NCBI GenBank assembly: GCA_031264975.1 | Contig: JAISDH010000478.1 | Span: 1 to 7,026 of the forward strand | Reading direction: 5' to 3' | Length of the DNA stretch: 7,026 nucleotides | Origin: Bacteroidales bacterium | Lineage (GTDB): Bacteria; Bacteroidota; Bacteroidia; Bacteroidales; WCHB1-69 | Shown here: positions 6,377-7,026 of the stretch, piece after piece | Layout: every line of letters starts with the position of its first letter | Numbering within the stretch: position 1 is the stretch's first letter | Made by a program: the position numbers and the translations under genes | The notes under the pieces: generated by a model | Told to the model about the DNA's origin: nothing | Seen by the model: the letters and a program-made list of their open reading frames with translations, nothing else | The model's database searches: none

Positions 6377-7026
6377 ATGGCAAACAATGATTGGTTAGCG
6401 AAGAATCACGAAGACTTATATGATCAACTCGAACAAACATGGACATACCTAAGCGACCCTGTAAATCGCACCCGTATGGGTTTAGAAGGAAGAATATCAG
6501 TATGGTTAGATACGGAATTTGCGCAAGAGTTAGCAGCATTTAGGGAGGCATTCACGGCGTGGAAAGATAAATCAAACCGCACCCCGCGAAAATCCCAACG
6601 CTTGAAAGAAACCGAAGGAAAAATGCGCCCAAGTTACCGCTCTCTATATATGGGATTTCTAAAAGAAAACAGATTTGTTACCAATGAGGATTTAAACGCT
6701 ATGGGGTTCCCCCTTCGTCCTGAAGGTCATCATCCTGAGCCTGCGCCGATACCTTTATCGTTTCCTTTGGTAACGATAGAACCCGGGTCGGCAGGGATAT
6801 TGATTATCCATTTCAGGGATTCCGACAGTAAAGGTCGAGCCAAACCCAGGGGCGTTCACGGAGTGGAAATCCGTTGGGCTATTCTTGGTGAAGCTCCTAC
6901 GGATTGGAGTCAACTTACTAACAGTTCTTTCGACACACGTACCCCATTTCGTCTCTCTTTTGACGGGTATGAGCGAGGCAAACATTTTTACTGCGCTCTC
7001 CGTTGGGAAAACACTCGCGGAGAAAA
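6377..7026 (+). CDS. Uncharacterised protein with C-terminal fibronectin-III-like region (partial, cut by window end)
   Basis: The frame is open from the ATG at 6377 to the window edge, giving 216 complete codons without a stop. The start MANNDWLAKNHEDLYDQ has no signal peptide. Residues 1 to about 100 look helical and charged, with several Trp and Leu residues. A proline-rich linker follows (RPEGHHPEPAPIP, about 115-127). The rest is beta-rich, with HGVEIRWAILGEAP, FDTRTPFRLSF, HFYCALRWENTRGE, like a fibronectin-III-type domain. From memory this matches a family of roughly 220-230-residue hypothetical proteins from Bacteroidota (M..DWL start, C-terminal YxxxxWEN.RGEKGPWS), which I could not check. 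By that comparison only a few residues are missing. The start is set by the AT-rich upstream sequence and the conserved N-terminus. Its function is unknown; a cytoplasmic structural or binding role is a guess. Confidence 0.75.
   Translation, partial: MANNDWLAKNHEDLYDQLEQTWTYLSDPVNRTRMGLEGRISVWLDTEFAQELAAFREAFTAWKDKSNRTPRKSQRLKETEGKMRPSYRSLYMGFLKENRFVTNEDLNAMGFPLRPEGHHPEPAPIPLSFPLVTIEPGSAGILIIHFRDSDSKGRAKPRGVHGVEIRWAILGEAPTDWSQLTNSSFDTRTPFRLSFDGYERGKHFYCALRWENTRGE

Noticed and set aside
6755..6985. Minus-strand open frame of 76 codons
   Set aside because: It lies entirely within the well-supported plus-strand gene starting at 6377 and its translation shows no recognisable features.

Overview
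The window looks like a chromosomal segment of a Bacteroidota (Bacteroidales-type) bacterium. The supporting signs are a secreted protein with a type IX secretion (T9SS) type A C-terminal sorting domain, two promoters with the Bacteroidota -7 element (TAnnTTTG, here followed by C), AT-rich ribosome-binding regions without Shine-Dalgarno sequences, and low-GC coding DNA. The species cannot be named from the sequence.

Layout. (1) 1-1513: a promoter, a single-gene unit for a T9SS-exported protein of unknown function, and a strong hairpin terminator. (2) 1647-5137: a second promoter followed by three tightly packed same-strand genes, an FtsE-like ABC ATPase, a family 2 glycosyltransferase and a YgiQ-type radical SAM protein, with gaps of 6 and 9 bp. 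This is almost certainly one operon. No FtsX partner gene is present. (3) 5191-5841: a tandem array of 29 clear 21-bp units plus a degenerate unit at each edge. It starts about 55 bp after the last operon gene with no visible terminator between them. The period never slips, higher-order 63-bp and 84-bp duplications are visible, and some units form hairpins, one with perfect 13-bp arms. Because 21 is a multiple of 3, three overlapping frames stay open across it, two of them without an ATG. I annotate it as a repeat, not a gene. (4) 5842-6376: about 535 bp of AT-rich DNA with no convincing gene but several inverted and direct repeats, including a 15-bp-stem dyad built of TGTCA/TGACA half-sites, a terminator-like hairpin, and an operator-like palindrome just upstream of the last gene. 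(5) 6377-7026: a gene cut by the window end. It resembles a family of short uncharacterised Bacteroidota proteins with an N-terminal helical part and a C-terminal fibronectin-III-like part.

The operon genes suggest envelope and housekeeping functions (division-linked ATPase, glycan synthesis, a radical SAM enzyme), but nothing shows that they share a pathway. The least ordinary part is the array with its structured non-coding neighbourhood and the adjoining uncharacterised gene. I see no reverse transcriptase, nuclease, transposase, integrase or Cas protein, so any new system here would rest on the array and the partial gene, and its function is open.
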